Below, in pieces: positions 44,431 through 56,894 of a stretch of 64,000 nucleotides of DNA; positions within the stretch are counted from its first letter, which is position 1; every line of letters starts with the position of its first letter. Source of the DNA: Diabrotica undecimpunctata. Lineage: Eukaryota > Arthropoda > Insecta > Coleoptera > Chrysomelidae. Both the position numbers and the translations under genes were made by a program. The stretch covers positions 45,475,753-45,539,752 of the forward strand of contig NC_092804.1 in assembly GCF_040954645.1 (NCBI RefSeq), given 5' to 3'. Below the pieces are notes generated by a model. The model saw nothing but the letters and a program-made list of their open reading frames with translations. It searched no databases and was not told the DNA's origin.

Positions 44431-46180
44431 ATCATCAAGCCTTCATTTATTACGTCCACTGCTGGACATAGGCCTCCCTTAAACTCCTCCATTCTTTACG
44501 ATTTTGTGCTCTTTATTGTCACTTTTTGGTGATACGCCTGATGTCGTCAGCCCAACATGTAGATGGTCTTCCTCTACTACGTTTGTCTGCTCTTGGCCTC
44601 CCAATTTGTAATTTTTCTCGACCATCGTGAGTCGTGCATTCTCGCTACATGACCTGACCAGTTTCATTTCAGTTCCGCTATGCGATCCACAACATCAGCA
44701 ATACTCGTCCTTCTTCGCAGATCTTCGTTACTTATTCGGTCCCCCAACGTCACTCCCAACATAGACCGTTCCATTCGTCTCTGTGCCACTCTCAATTTCG
44801 AAGCCGTAGTCTCGGTTAGAATCATAGTTTTCGCCCCATAGGTAATTACCGGTAATATGCATTAGTCAAATACTTTTCTTTTGAGGCTAATTGGTATGTT
44901 GGCCCTAAGTGTTCGTCATTGGATTTCGCATGTTTGGATATCCCTGCTGATTCTTATTTCATGACCCAAATACGTAAATTTCTCCACCAGTTTGTCATTT
45001 AACATATCTGCGAAACGGAGATGGTTAAGCTTTTCGCCGTCTATTGTTACTCCTCTGTTGTCCCAATTGACCATCTTAAAGGCATACTCTAATGCCCTTA
45101 TGAATAATTTCGGAGACAATGTATCTCCTTGCACGTTTTATTTTTATTGGTCGGGTTTTATCGTGTGTCTTAACATTCATAGTAGCATTTTTGTAAATAT
45201 TGTAAATAAGTTCATTATATCTATGGTTAATCCTGCTGTTATTCATTGCTTCTATAAGGGTGTCTATTTCGATCGTGTCGAACGCTTTATTAAAATCTAT
45301 GAAAGTGAGGACAAGAGGTTTGTTGTATTTTATAGATTTTTCAAGGGTCTTTACTGTATGGAGGTGATCATTGGTACCATAATTTGAACGGAATCCTGCC
45401 TGCTCTCTCGGTTGGCAGAAATCTAATTTTTTCCCCAATCTTGATGTCACTCACTAACCTAGTGAAGAACTTGTATATGTGGTTCAACAGGCTAATAGGT
45501 CTATAATTTTTTAGGTCCGTTCTCCTTTTTTATCCAAAAGGAAGGTTATAGCATTGTTCCATTCTTTGGACACCTCTATTTGCTGCAAACATAGATTAAA
45601 CAGTTTCCTTATTTATTTAATGGCATATCTCCTCCATTTGCGATAGCTTCTATTACAATTCCATCCTCTCCTGGGGTTTTGTTATTTTTCATTTTTCTTA
45701 ATACTTTCTACCTTTATCTCTGGCATTACCTTGATTCATGATCTTCTTTAAAATTGCTGTTTTTCCTTTTTGATCTTCTCGTCGGCTTCCATATCCCATA
45801 TTCCCATCGTAAAACTCTTCGACGATCTGTATTAACTCGTCTCTACGTGATATTATTTGATTTTGCTTGTTCTTTAATTTATGAATTTCGCATTTCCCAT
45901 TCGTTAGCTTCTACGTATAAATATTAGGCTGTTATATTCCTCTATAGTGCGTTTAATATTATGTTTTTAAATTTCCTTAAATCTCTCCTGATTGCCTTCG
46001 AAACTGTTTTATTTATTTCTCTTAGAGCGTGGCTGTCTGCATTCTTATCGCTTCTCATTTGTCTTCTTTGATCCAGCAGCGTTTCAGTATATGAACTGTG
46101 AGTTTCGGTGAGTTTCTTGTAAGGCCTTTATGATGCAATTATTTAAGTCGTTAAGATCGTTCTCGGAGGTTTCATGCAGT
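44431..46180 (-). pseudogene. RTE-like ORF2, linker through C-terminus
   Basis: In coding order: HETSENDLNDLNN and further linker (46180-45640), RPISLLNHIYKFF, EQAGFRSNYGTNDHLHTVKT, LVLTFIDFNKAFDTIEIDTL (catalytic Asp), QGDTLSPKLFIRALEYAFKM, LNHLRFAD (second Asp block, then a deletion), VEKFTYLGHEIRISRDIQT, VAQRRMERSMLGVTLGDRIS and LVRSCSENARL. It ends at the GGCCTATGTCCAGCAGTGGA signature (44450-44475). It is 1.75 kb and among the longest relics here. The RT core lost its second catalytic Asp by deletion. It is a paralogue of the 62386-64000 copy. Confidence 0.85.
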
Positions 46181-46189
46181 AGTAGCTTA

Positions 46190-46900
46190 TTATTGATATG
46201 TGTCTGATATTGGTTGATATTAACACAATATCATCTGCAAACCTCAGCTAGCTAACTTTGTCTCCATTTATGTTTATGCCCTTGCCGGTCAGTTTTGCCC
46301 TTTTACATATATATTCCAAAAGCTTAGTGAACAGTTTCGGTGAAATGGTGTCACCCTGACATACTCCATGTTTGTATCGGTAATTTCTGAGTTTGAAGAT
46401 CACCCATTTGGTATTTGTGTTTAATTATATTTATATACGGATAGCCAATTCGGCATTCTGTCAAGGTTTCCAACATTTTTTGTTGATTTATGGTATCAAA
46501 GGCCTTTTCATAATCCACAAATATTAAAGCTGGTGGTTTATTATATTCAGTAAATTTTTCTTATAAAATTTTTTGTTACCAATAGGTGATCGTTTGTTCC
46601 TTAGCCTTTTCTAAAACCCTGATTATAATATTAAGCCTGTTCTGTGGGCTGATAAAATTCCAATTTATTTTCTAATCGTTTCGTAATTATTTTTGTAAAT
46701 AGTTTATAAGTATGGATTATCACATGAATATCAATTTTACTTTTTTCTAATGTCTAGTTATTATTACTTCGGTGTATTAGCTACATTTTTCTTTACTTAC
46801 CTGCTTCTATAGATTCTGGTACTTCTCATCACATTCACTCGTTTTCTTATGTTGTTATCTATTTAAGGTAATTGTACAAATACCTAAGTTTGTTTAAATT
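46190..46900 (-). pseudogene. RTE-like RT core relic
   Basis: Codons read EYNKPPALIFVDYEKAFDTI (catalytic Asp), NQQKMLETLTECRIGYPYIN, a broken QGDTISPKLF region and FADDIVLIST (intact DD). Upstream it decays before the fingers. A second copy adjoins it at 46190. Confidence 0.7.
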
Positions 46901-47910
46901 GTAATAATTTTAACCAATATCTATATCTCATGCCTAGATACCTAATTTCTTCTCCAGTGTTATTTGTCTTCGCAGTAACGCTGACATAAACATTAAAATG
47001 TAGTTAAAAAATTAATAGAAGCCATGGAAATCTTTTTTGTCTTAAGCAGTAATTAATATATAAATATTGTAATAAGAAATTCTTATACAATTCCATTATC
47101 CACGTATGGCTTTAGCAAAATTTCATTATTTTCTGTTTTCGAAAATTGAATTCAACATCTTACGAGTTTTACAGTACATTTTTTAATGATAACAAAAGTT
47201 CAGATGTTCAAAAATATATTAACCTTTGGCTTCAATGCTGCGAAATTGTTATAGCTAGAGCCATTCTTACTCGTACCTAGTTATTTCTTATAATGTTATG
47301 CAGTGTCAGCAACCATTTCTCCAAAAACAATTTTTTTTCCATAGTGGGAATAATTATAGCTTTATTTTCTGATTTTTGTACCAGGATATTTTGCCTCTTG
47401 CTGGGTTTCTATTTTTTTTTTCAATTTATCTTCTATATTGAATCTTAGCACATCCTATACTGAGTAGGGAAGTTCTCATCTCCTACATGGCAAGTCCCAA
47501 TGGCTAATGTTCTATGGGTATATATGACAGGTATGAATAAGGTAACCAAAAAAACCGATAAGGGCCAACTGAAAACATCACATAGGGGCTGTAGCTATGT
47601 AAACAACTGTATATTTGTTTATTTAATATGACACATATACATACAAAAACAAATACATACATACACTCACACATTCTCAATCATCAAATTACTAGACAAC
47701 ACCACTACTGACCCAATCCCTAGGTGTAACACCATCGTATCCAGGAGATGGTGTATGGTATAGGGGAAAATTTGTTGCCTAAGTGAAGTCTAAGAGAGCT
47801 GGAACACTTAAGGATTCGATTTCGCTTTGATACAAGAGCCTTGAGTCTAGAATTGCGATTTCAAAAAACACAAACACAGACTTATTACATAAATACAACA
47901 CTTTTCTAAG
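46901..47910. other. AT-rich stretch, nothing recognised
   Basis: No supported gene; a CA/TACA-rich patch at 47620-47680 is simple sequence. Confidence 0.4.
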
Positions 47911-48240
47911 TTTGATATTTCTGATCTCTTATTATTTTACTTTCCACACAACTGTGTAAAAATACGTACAGAAGCATTCTTCTATTACGTTGACTTACTC
48001 TTTAAATATTAAATTAATTTGCAGACCAAGATGTCATTTTCTTTTTATGCTTTGTTTACTTCTTCATCTTTGATTTTTTGTTTGATATTTCTAATCTCAT
48101 ATTATTTTACTTTCCACACAACTGTGTAAAAATACGTATAAAAGCATTCTTTTAGTACGTTGACCTACTCTTTAAATATTAAATTAATTCGCAAACCAAG
48201 ATGTAATTTTCTTTTTTTGCTTCGTTTACTTCTTGATCTG
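47911..48240. repeat. Tandem duplication, 170-bp period
   Basis: Two units starting TTTGATATTTCT at 47911 and 48081 share ATTATTTTACTTTCCACACA, ACTGTGTAAAAATACGTA, ACTCTTTAAATATTAAATTA and CCAAGATGT. Only scattered substitutions separate them. Non-coding, with no homology to the retroelements around it. Confidence 0.92.
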
Positions 48241-48719
48241 TCTATTTTAATTTGCTAATGCATGAGATCATATTTATGTCCCTTGACCACTTAACGATTT
48301 TTGAAAAGTTATGTTAAATAGCTGTACCACTTTTGTTGGAAAATCCTCATGCATGTAAATTCAGTTTTACTAAAAACAAACCACAATACTGAAACATGAA
48401 TTGTGAAAAGTTAGTAACACTGATTTTAGTAGAAAATATTTTTCTTTAATTAACTCAACAAATTGTTGTACGCTTGATATCTGGTCTTAAAAAAGATTTC
48501 AAAATAAAAAACAAGCAAATGTGCGTTTACACAGCGTTATTTATAAGTATTAACCCGTAATTTAATTTCAAAATAAAAAACAGTGTCTAATCTTCATCCC
48601 CTACGATTCCATAAACTGATCATTCATGATAGGAAATATCTCATATTTTTTTAAATAATTTTTTCTATTCAATAATTCGAATATAGGCCTCACCAACTTC
48701 CTTCCATGCTTCTATGCCC
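48241..48719. other. AT-rich stretch
   Basis: TTTCAAAATAAAAAACA occurs at about 48498 and 48568, a 17-base direct repeat 70 bases apart. It could be a small insertion with its target duplication. Nothing else seen. Confidence 0.4.
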
Positions 48720-48960
48720 CGTGCCAGACCTTTCCATATATTCAGTATAAAAGTCTGTTATATATTCAGTATACAGGCCAGATACTTCAAACGGTGTCTG
48801 ACTATCACCTAGGCTGAAGGCTAGATTTTGATATCTGGCTAGATATTTTAAAAATGTCTAAATGACGTAGGCCAACTCAGCCAGAAAAAAAACCGCACCT
48901 TGGGTAAAACCAGGGGCAATAATAGATAGTTGAAGCGAATCAGTGGCTTCCTTGCTTCTG
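48720..48960 (+). repeat. SINE-like copy 2
   Basis: It shares its tail with the candidate at 24385-24570 (TAGATATTTTAAAAATGTCT, CCTTGGGTAAAACCA, AGTTGAAG). The head is altered: an ATATTCAGTATA motif is duplicated 29 bases apart, and no A/B boxes are clear. Confidence 0.4.
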
Positions 48961-49029
48961 CCTTCTTTGTATTTCGTAGGCCCAAGAAATAGCAGGTTAC
49001 CCTTCTTCTTGTGATTCTTTTTCTTATCG

Positions 49030-50830
49030 GGGGTTGGTTATCATCATATCTATCCGTACCCTATTGGCAGCTGCTCTGAAAACGTCTACTTAACAGTCAT
49101 GCAGGCTTCTCAGCCAGAGCATCCTTCTCCGACCTATGTTTCTTTTACCCTTCATCTGTCCTTAATGATGAGTGGTAGTATTTCATACTGCTCACCTCTG
49201 GTAATATGGCCTAAATTTTTTAACGTTATTACTTCAATAGTTTTTAATGAAGTCGCAATTTACGCATTTCAAATGTTTCCAACTTATTTATACGTTCTAA
49301 TTTTAATGTCTAGCTTTCCAGTTCATACAACAAAGTGGAGAATATATAACACTTTAATGCCTTCATCCTCAGTTCCATAGCAAGGTCATGATAATTGGAT
49401 CTTTTTTATTTTTACAAATGCCTGTCTCTCAATTTCAAATTGTGTCCTTATATCTACTTTGGCCATTTTTCTAATTTACCCAGGTCCTTAGATATTTGTC
49501 GTTTTGTAATAATCTTGAATTTGATTTTGTTCACGTTCATTTCTAGTCCATGTTGGATACTTTGATTTAAGTCTTGCAGTGATTTTAGAATGTCAGCTAA
49601 ATTAACGGTGTCATCTGCTAATCTTATATTGTTAATGGTTTTACCGTTTATTACTATACCGTATTCTTCTTCTGATAATGCCTCCTTAAAAACAGTTTTG
49701 CTGTAGCAGTTTATCAACAATGGGGATCCCTGTCACATTTTCTTCTAACATCTACATTTTTTTGCTGATTCTAGTACAGATTAATTATAATACGTATACC
49801 TCGACCGTCCACATTCTTTTCCCTTAGTAGTTCTACAAGTTTCCGATGTCGCACTCTGTCGAATGCCTTCTGAAAATTAATTAAGCAGACATACAGATCC
49901 TGGTTCACACCTAAACATCTTTATGCGAGCACATTCAAAGTGGAAAGGTTTCTTTCGGTCCTAATCCTTTTCTGAATCCAAATTGGGTATCATCTATACA
50001 TTCCTCCAGTTTTTTTATAGTTTTATGAGCGTCGAATAGAATCATTAGGTATTCTTTCCATAATCTAAGTTTATTCTTAATGCCTGTAATAAGTTTACCG
50101 TGATCATATTTGAGTATTCCATAATGCGCTCGTTTTTTGGTATTTAGTAATTCCTCTATTTTTTTTGCATATTAGAGCTGTTGTATTTTCTATCATACTA
50201 TTTTATTGCCATTGATCTTTTAAACATTTTTCTTTGGCTTCCTTTATCTTTATTCTTACTTTTTTGTGTAGTTGTGTGTTTTTTAATTTATTTCTTCCCT
50301 AACATTAATGTTAGATATCTGAAATTATCCACTTCTGTTTTTTATTTATCTTTTCTGGTTGTAAAATTTCTTTCCTTGCCTTTAATACTGCTTTTTGTAT
50401 CTTGTAGTACTTTTCGTCGACTTTTTTTTATCTAAAGATGGCTCTGTTTACTTCATTCAGATTTCTGTTAACTTGTTGTTTTAGTTTATGATGTATCGAT
50501 GTATATTTTGTAGCTTTAAATTTGTTTTAAATTTCGTTTGCACTAATGCTATCAACGAGTTATGGTCTGAGTTAAAATCTGCTCTAAGGTACGCCTTTAC
50601 AGTTTCAATTAAGTTTTTTTATTAATTTTTTTATTAATACACAGTCGATCTTGTTTCTGAGTTGATTTTTGGTGTCTGCAGGAGTTCCAAGTTTACAATC
50701 TTCTGTGGAGTAATTGTACCATTGTGTTCATAATTACAAAATTTTTACTTCGAGAGAAATCTATAAGTTTATCCCCTCTTTCATTTACCCTTCTATACGT
50801 CTAAACAGCAATAGCGGTTTAAAGAGGGAA
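49030..50830 (-). pseudogene. RTE-like ORF2, endonuclease tail to C-terminus
   Basis: At 50830-50440 codons read RVNERGDKLIDFSRSKNFVI, TWNSCRHQKSTQKQ and, after shifts, DFNSDHNSLIALVQTKFK, the last blocks of the APE endonuclease. The RT follows: QKAFDRVRHRKLVELLRE (49880), then 49720-49454 with EEYGIVINGKTINNIRLADD (LADD active site) and LEMNVNKIKFKIITKR. The C-terminus follows with ERINKLETFEM, LGHITRGEQYEIL and WLRSLRACLLSRRF near 49110. At 1.8 kb it is the most complete minus-strand copy; stops and shifts make it inactive. Confidence 0.8.
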
Positions 50831-52096
50831 TATTAATACATATCTTCAGTATATAGGAATTATCATACATCTTCAATCGTGGTTTTTAAAGTTTGTTTTT
50901 AAAATTCATCATTATTTTAACCATAATGGGCTTAGAGACTTGTATTGCAAGTTGCATATTAAACTCTAATACTTTCAATATATTTCGTGAGTACAAATTC
51001 TGATACTAATTTACGTGAGATTTGGAGTCCTTTAATCGCTGTCCTTTTGAATTCCCTTATCTATTGTAAAAGCAGATTTTAAGTATATAAACTATATATC
51101 ACTGCCTATTATGTTATTATTACCTTTTTGATTAAAAAATAAAAATCTATGAATCATTTTCAAATGATTTTGAATACGTAAATTAAGTATTTACTGTCTA
51201 CTCATTATCCATATTTTATTCTGCTTTAGGCTTTCACAAGAATCAAAACTTATACTTCATTATAAAATCACTTATTGTACGTCGTAACTCACGTATATAC
51301 ATTCTTATAATACAATACTGAGACAAGATTGTATCGACATTTATAATTGTTGTAATCTTCTGTCATAAAATCTGTGCTAGTATGCATTGGCAAATCGAGA
51401 ATAAATCTGCTGATATAGATAATTAGATATTCGGCACATGTATAGTGCAGGTCAAGACATAGGCCTTTTATGACTCTGACTTTTAAATATTTTTACATCT
51501 AACCTACAAATTTTCCGTTCATATTTTTCCTGCTTTTCTTTTCTGTTAATTGCGGTTGTCCCTAGACTTTTCTTGAGGTCCAAAACTTCAGCGGCGTTTG
51601 AGATTTATCGCTATATGATCACCACATATTACAGTATTTTTGCTTATGGTAGTAATTTCGTCAATTCGTGACATCTCGACGACAATTACCACAAAGTACG
51701 AAATCATTCATACCACTTCTTCATCAATGAATTGAATTCTTCGCTAAAGCCAAAATTGGGTCATGATTTTTTGTAATTTCTGCCTTCAACATTGGCTATT
51801 ACGCGCTGCTCATCTACAAGTTCTAAGTTCATCAGATTTTGACCGTCTACACTTTCTCTCTTTTCCGTAACCTCAGCACCGTTTTTTTGTTAATTTAGGC
51901 TCTTCTGGAGAACATTTCGTCGACCATTCTTACTGTAGATAGAATCTTAGAATTCTCAGATAAGTGTTTCTTTGAACAGTTGGTAACGTTCACAATTGTG
52001 TCTGTATCCACAATCACATACTGTTCTGAAGCTATTTTCTTGTACATCTTAATGCTCTTACTATTTTTGTTGAGAATAAGTAACAATTTAAATTTA
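50831..52096. other. AT-rich stretch, no supported gene
   Basis: Minus-strand codons at 51480-51600 read a Lys-rich stretch (LDLKKSLGTTAINRKEKQEK) and 51895-52086 an open 63 codons; both may be decayed retroelement ORF1 text but carry no diagnostic motif. Confidence 0.35.
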
Positions 52097-52099
52097 AAA

Positions 52100-52190
52100 T
52101 AAGTTTATTTTTGACGTCTCGATTTCCACTTCGGAAATCGTTCTAAAAATACAAAACATTTATTAACTTAAACTGTGGCTTATTCCCAAC
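52100..52190 (-). repeat. Type B hairpin repeat, rearranged copy
   Basis: The inverse of GACGTC(T)C-ATTTCC-ACTTC-GGAAAT-CGTTCT is present (GAGAC instead of GAAAC), followed by AACTGTGGCTTATTCCC in the opposite relative direction from the copies at 27277 and 32941. Confidence 0.65.
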
Positions 52191-53199
52191 AAAAATAGTG
52201 ACTCCATATTACAGTTTTGTAGTTCGGTTTAAAGTCCTTTACAATTATTTTTTCGAAAATGCTAACTTTCTTTCGTATGTTCTGTCACGAACTGTTTCGA
52301 ATCTATAAAACATACTTTCGGTGTAATGATTATTATTCTGTAGATCTTAATCTTCAATTTTGATACACAGTTTTAGAGCTGAATATATGAGTAAGAGAGA
52401 GATACACTCTATTGCCTTTCATTAATCTTCTTCATATCTCATTAGGGCTTAATAAGTACGTTAATACTGTAGTAAAAACCGATCATTGGACGGCATCTTA
52501 CTGGACATATCTTAGTGTACTGATACGTATTCTTCTATTATTTCTAGTTATTAACTCATATCTATGTTTTGTTTTAAAGCTGTTTTCTTATAGCACCTTT
52601 TATTTTATTTACTCTTTTATTATGAATTCATCTTCCTCCATACTGTATTCACTTAGATCTACAATATAGGTATCCCTCAAAACTAGACACTTTCTTACGT
52701 TCTGAGCTGCTTTGATTTAGTTTATTTTCACTCTTTTTAGATAATCTGTTTAACATCAGGACTGAAATAGACACTGAACAAAATTCTTACATTTTTAATA
52801 AAAGTCCCATAATAAAATTTATCATATGCTGCCCAGCTTAGAGGCATTCTTCTTTGGAGTAACCTAAGAGGTGGACAGTGGCGTGATTGTGCTTTCTTTA
52901 TAATTAACGGCACCAAACCGTTAACGCTGCGCTACTGACAGAGTGGATAATTATGTAAACAAGGCGCTCGGAGCGAATCGGTACGAAAATAAGGATTTGC
53001 GCTGGTTGTTCGAAACTGGCGCCTGCTGTACCATTTAAACATATCTGTCTACTAGTTCTGTTTCCGACAGAGTTACTCTTGTGCATTCGCGAAATACCAA
53101 GTTTGTCATCTTCTTTCTGTGTCATATTACGTCCCCTTAACGTTGACAATTACATTGGCGAGTTTTTCATGGTCTTCAGCAAATCAAAATAATTGTTCG
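52191..53199. other. Spacer, no supported gene
   Basis: Contains ATGAGTAAGAGAGAGATA at 52387, also found at 32388 in the nested inverted repeat. An 81-codon minus frame at 52904-53149 is unrecognised. Confidence 0.35.
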
Positions 53200-54010
53200 A
53201 TTAATTTGGTCTCTTCACTTGGGTCTAGTTGTTCTGTAACCTAGCATCAAAGATATTTAAAGTGACTAACCCTCTCAATGTTTTGTCGATCTATCTGTAA
53301 GGAAGCATGGTCGTGAGGGTAGCGACTGAATATCATAAATTTTGTCTTAGAAGCATTTATTTTTAGACCCATTCCTCCTGTCGTGTTTACACAAACCAAC
53401 AACTCTTGAAGGCCCTGGAAACTATCGCATAAGACAGCAGTGTCGTCAGCGTATCGATATTATTATTATTTATATTATTCGATATTAATCAATTCACCAT
53501 TGATTTTCACTCGAAAGTACTTATCTTGCAAAGCCTGTTTGAAAATTATATCCGAGTAGATATTGAATATCAGAAGGGATATAATGCATCCTTATCTGAC
53601 ACCTCTTTGAATGTAACATTCGTTTTATTGACTCGAACGACTGATTTCTGCTTCCAATGTAAGTTTTTTATGATACGTAGATATCTACCAGCAATGCTTT
53701 TGGATTATAATATGTTCAAAAGTATTTTATGTTATACCCTATTATAAGCCTTTTCGTAAATGATAAAAGCCCCATAAATATCTTTACGTTGATCGCGACA
53801 CTTTTGGAGAAATACATTTAAACCAAAAAGTGCCTCACGAATACCCAGCGCATTCATAAATCCAAACTGGGTTTCATCCAGGTCTTTTTCGCAATGACCT
53901 TATTCTTCCATGAATAATGCGAAGCAAAATCATCAATGTGTGGCTCATCAGACTAATTGATCTGTATTCGTCGCATCTTTTTGTCCACTGCTTCTGTGAC
54001 CATTCCTCGG
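53200..54010 (-). pseudogene. RTE-like RT relic
   Basis: Minus codons give CFINALGIREALFGLN and later YADDTAVLCDSFQGLQELLV (active site), then TGGMGLKINASKTKFMIFSR, YPHDHASLQIDRQNIERV and FKYL. The fingers/palm part is broken by many shifts (53530-53990). There is no C-terminal domain beyond 53200. Confidence 0.7.
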
Positions 54011-54183
54011 GTATTTCACCAGTAGTATACACAGTTTTTAATCATTTTAATTTTATTTTTTAGTTGTACAATTTCTTAAATAAGATCATAGCTTACAAGT
54101 TATCTTAGACACAAATCATCAGCGAAGTGTTAATTATTCAATCTCTATTATATGAATATAGATTTATTCCTACGTTATCCAAG

Positions 54184-54850
54184 TCATATTCCAAGATGGC
54201 CGTGAATATCTTTGATATCATTGTGTCGCCTTGACTGGTACACCTTTCGATATTTCTTGTTATTATCTGTGTAGAGCCCTATGATTGTGGTTACGTTTTT
54301 GTAAATATTGCAAATGAGTTGGGAATATCTCTGGTCAAGACTGTAACTTAGTGCTTTTAAAATTGGTGCAAGATTCACAGTTTCACATACCTTGCGTAAA
54401 ATTGCAGTGTTTTTCGAACACAACCTTTAGACATTGTAGATGGTCGTTTGTTACATATTCTACAATAAATCCAGTCTGTTGTCGTAATTGGTAGAAAGCC
54501 AACTTTTTTTCAAATCTTGCAATAAATATTAGTGAAGAGTTTCTACAGATTAAGCTTGAGATTAATTGGTCTGTAATTGTCTGGGTCAGTAATGTAATAT
54601 GTTTTGTGGAGTAGAATCGTCGGTGTATTCTTTCAGTTCAAAGGTAGTGTATGTTGGTTCTCCTAATTTCACAACCTCGATGATAATGTCCCCTCCTTGT
54701 TTTATATATTACTTTTTCTTTTATTCAAAGCATACTTAATTTCTTCTATACAGATCTCTGGTATGTCTTCTGATGTCTGGTTTATCATAGGACAGTGTCT
54801 TGTTTACTGAATAATTTCTTCTCTATTAGATGTTATATTTCCACTTTTCT
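54184..54850 (-). pseudogene. RTE-like RT relic, palm start
   Basis: The open part reads ETVNLAPILKALSYSLDQRY, then SQLICNIYKNVTTIIGLYTD, the helix after the first catalytic Asp in the subfamily of 45076-45450 and 63420-63545. Upstream codons (54420-54850) weakly give the fingers region. The FADD block is absent. Confidence 0.65.
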
Positions 54851-55114
54851 TACTAAGTTTTGTTATTGAGTATTAAGGCCAACATAAAATATATGCAATT
54901 ATTAAACTGTGGCAATAAAAATATACCAGTAGTAATAGAGTTTGTTCTTTGAGTTAAATGTTATATCACTTGCGATCCAATATTGTTTATCATAATTATT
55001 AGAACTACAAGTTCATTTTTTGACCTTTTTAATATGGTTTCTATAAATTTTTATAATTTTATCTTTGCTAATTATCATGAATTTGGTTTTATTTAAGTAT
55101 TTCTTTTTAAAGGT

Positions 55115-55860
55115 GTTGAGCAAACGGAATAGACTCAGCTGGTTCACAGATGGATCTGTGAAACCAATCTCTTGGTTTCTATATATCGACCCTTTTAGCA
55201 GTACCATCACTATATGCTTAGACAGTCAGGTAACGATAAGGATTCTGGAAGCAACCAAAGTTGGCTCCAAGCTTGTTCTGGATTGCAGCACGATTTTAAC
55301 TGCCGTTACGAAAAACAACAATGTCAGAGAGCTTCTCTCAAAGAGCTTTCTTTACTACTTGATTGATAGTGAAGCCATTAGTGCTAGGCTCTCAACGGGG
55401 CCTTCTTCGAGTCAGAGTCCTGCTTAATCATAGGGATTGTTTCTTGACAGTCTTCAAGCTCATTGGCCATTGCAGACTTAGACGGTATCTATATCTACCC
55501 AGATTAGTGAATAATCCAAAGTATCGCCTGTGTGATGGGAAAGACGAAACATCCTCACAGGTTCTTTGTCAGTGCTCAGCCCTGACCTATCAGAGGTAGG
55601 AAGTCCTTGGATCAAGTTTATCCAACCGAACGTGTTTAAAATGATCCCTTTATAGAAGCTTGTGGTTTTTGCGAGGCAACAGGTCTGTTTAAGCAATTAC
55701 TAGGACAACATTGGTTTGCTTGTCCTTAGTGAACAAAAGACGGCTTGGAAGAGCTGGGCCTTGTGATGCGCCGGGAACAGTGGGGATGCTTATATGCTGT
55801 AACTCTAAGGACTTATACCCTATATACCCTTACCATTATATTATGGTGTTGATTAGTTCT
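55115..55860 (+). pseudogene. RNase H domain and tail of an I/LOA-type retrotransposon
   Basis: LSWFTDGSVK (first RNase H Asp) at about 55130, then CLDSQVTIRILEATKVGSKL (DSQ Asp) and LVLDCSTILTAVTKNN. The later part reads LIGHCRLRRYLYLPRLVNNP and KYRLCDGKDETSSQVLCQCS, the CX2-3C..H..C zinc knuckle after RNase H. Between them a block (55350-55430) has lost the GHxG..GNE motif. RNase H followed by this zinc knuckle fits I/LOA-like clades, not the RTE copies that fill the rest of the window. It is the only element of this kind seen here; no RT part is present upstream. Confidence 0.75.
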
Positions 55861-56894
55861 TCATATTTCTGAATTTTGCGAGGCAGTTCTATGTTTCTAA
55901 CTCTGTCAATTTTCCTGCAAATCTGATATTCTTCCTATTGAGGTTACATAGCTAACGATCTGCAGATTACCACTTAAAATTCATCTTAATAAGATTACAG
56001 CAGAACTGGTCAACTAAATACTAGGTATCAAAATTAAAAATGGTTATTTCAATTTTGAAAGCAAATTTCAGGTATAAAACTTATAAATTTCGCTATATAA
56101 AAGTACCTCTTTTTTAATATCGGGTGCGGATGCTGCAAAAGCATTCTGGAAGCAGAAAAACGTAAAGAAATAAAAATTTAAAATTGTTAAAATGTTTTAA
56201 TATAAAAGCCTAGCATCTACATTCTTATTATTGTCTTGTACATTTACATGAGTCATAATACACAAAAAAATACTAAAAAAAAATTAATCACAGATATGAG
56301 GAAGTAGATGGATGTCTTTTGTGGCAAGAGATTAACAAGAACTTTTGAGATTCAACAATGATAATTTAACTACATAAAATATTATCTTCTTCGTGTCATT
56401 ATATTTAATTGGTCCACATGTTACGATAGCAATGAGGATGCATTATGGTTGGGTAAAAATATTTAAAATCTCTGTTAAGCATACAATTATAATTAAAAAA
56501 AAAGGAATAGAATGAGCCAAAATCTTTTCTAATCAATCTGATTGATTACCAATATTGCACATTACTTATCGGATTTACCTACTTTGTGATCAAGTGGTTT
56601 AATTTATGAACTAGATCTAGGCATCTATATAATACTAATATTTTTCAGTCTTTTTTAATCAGCTCGATATATCTTTATATTAACAAGAGTATTCAATAAA
56701 AAGAAAAATCTCTAATAACGCTTATTAACAGAATTGAAATTAATGATATGTGAAGATAATTTCATCATTTTGAATATCATAGCTGTTGGAGGCGCTCAAA
56801 TTAATGGTTTACCGAGAGAACATTGTCCAGAGGAGTCCTTCAAGTACATGGATGTGGATTTAGACGAGAAAAGGAAGCAGTAGAAAGCCCAAAA
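55861..56894. other. AT-rich stretch, nothing recognised
   Basis: No open frame or repeat boundary could be supported. Confidence 0.45.
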
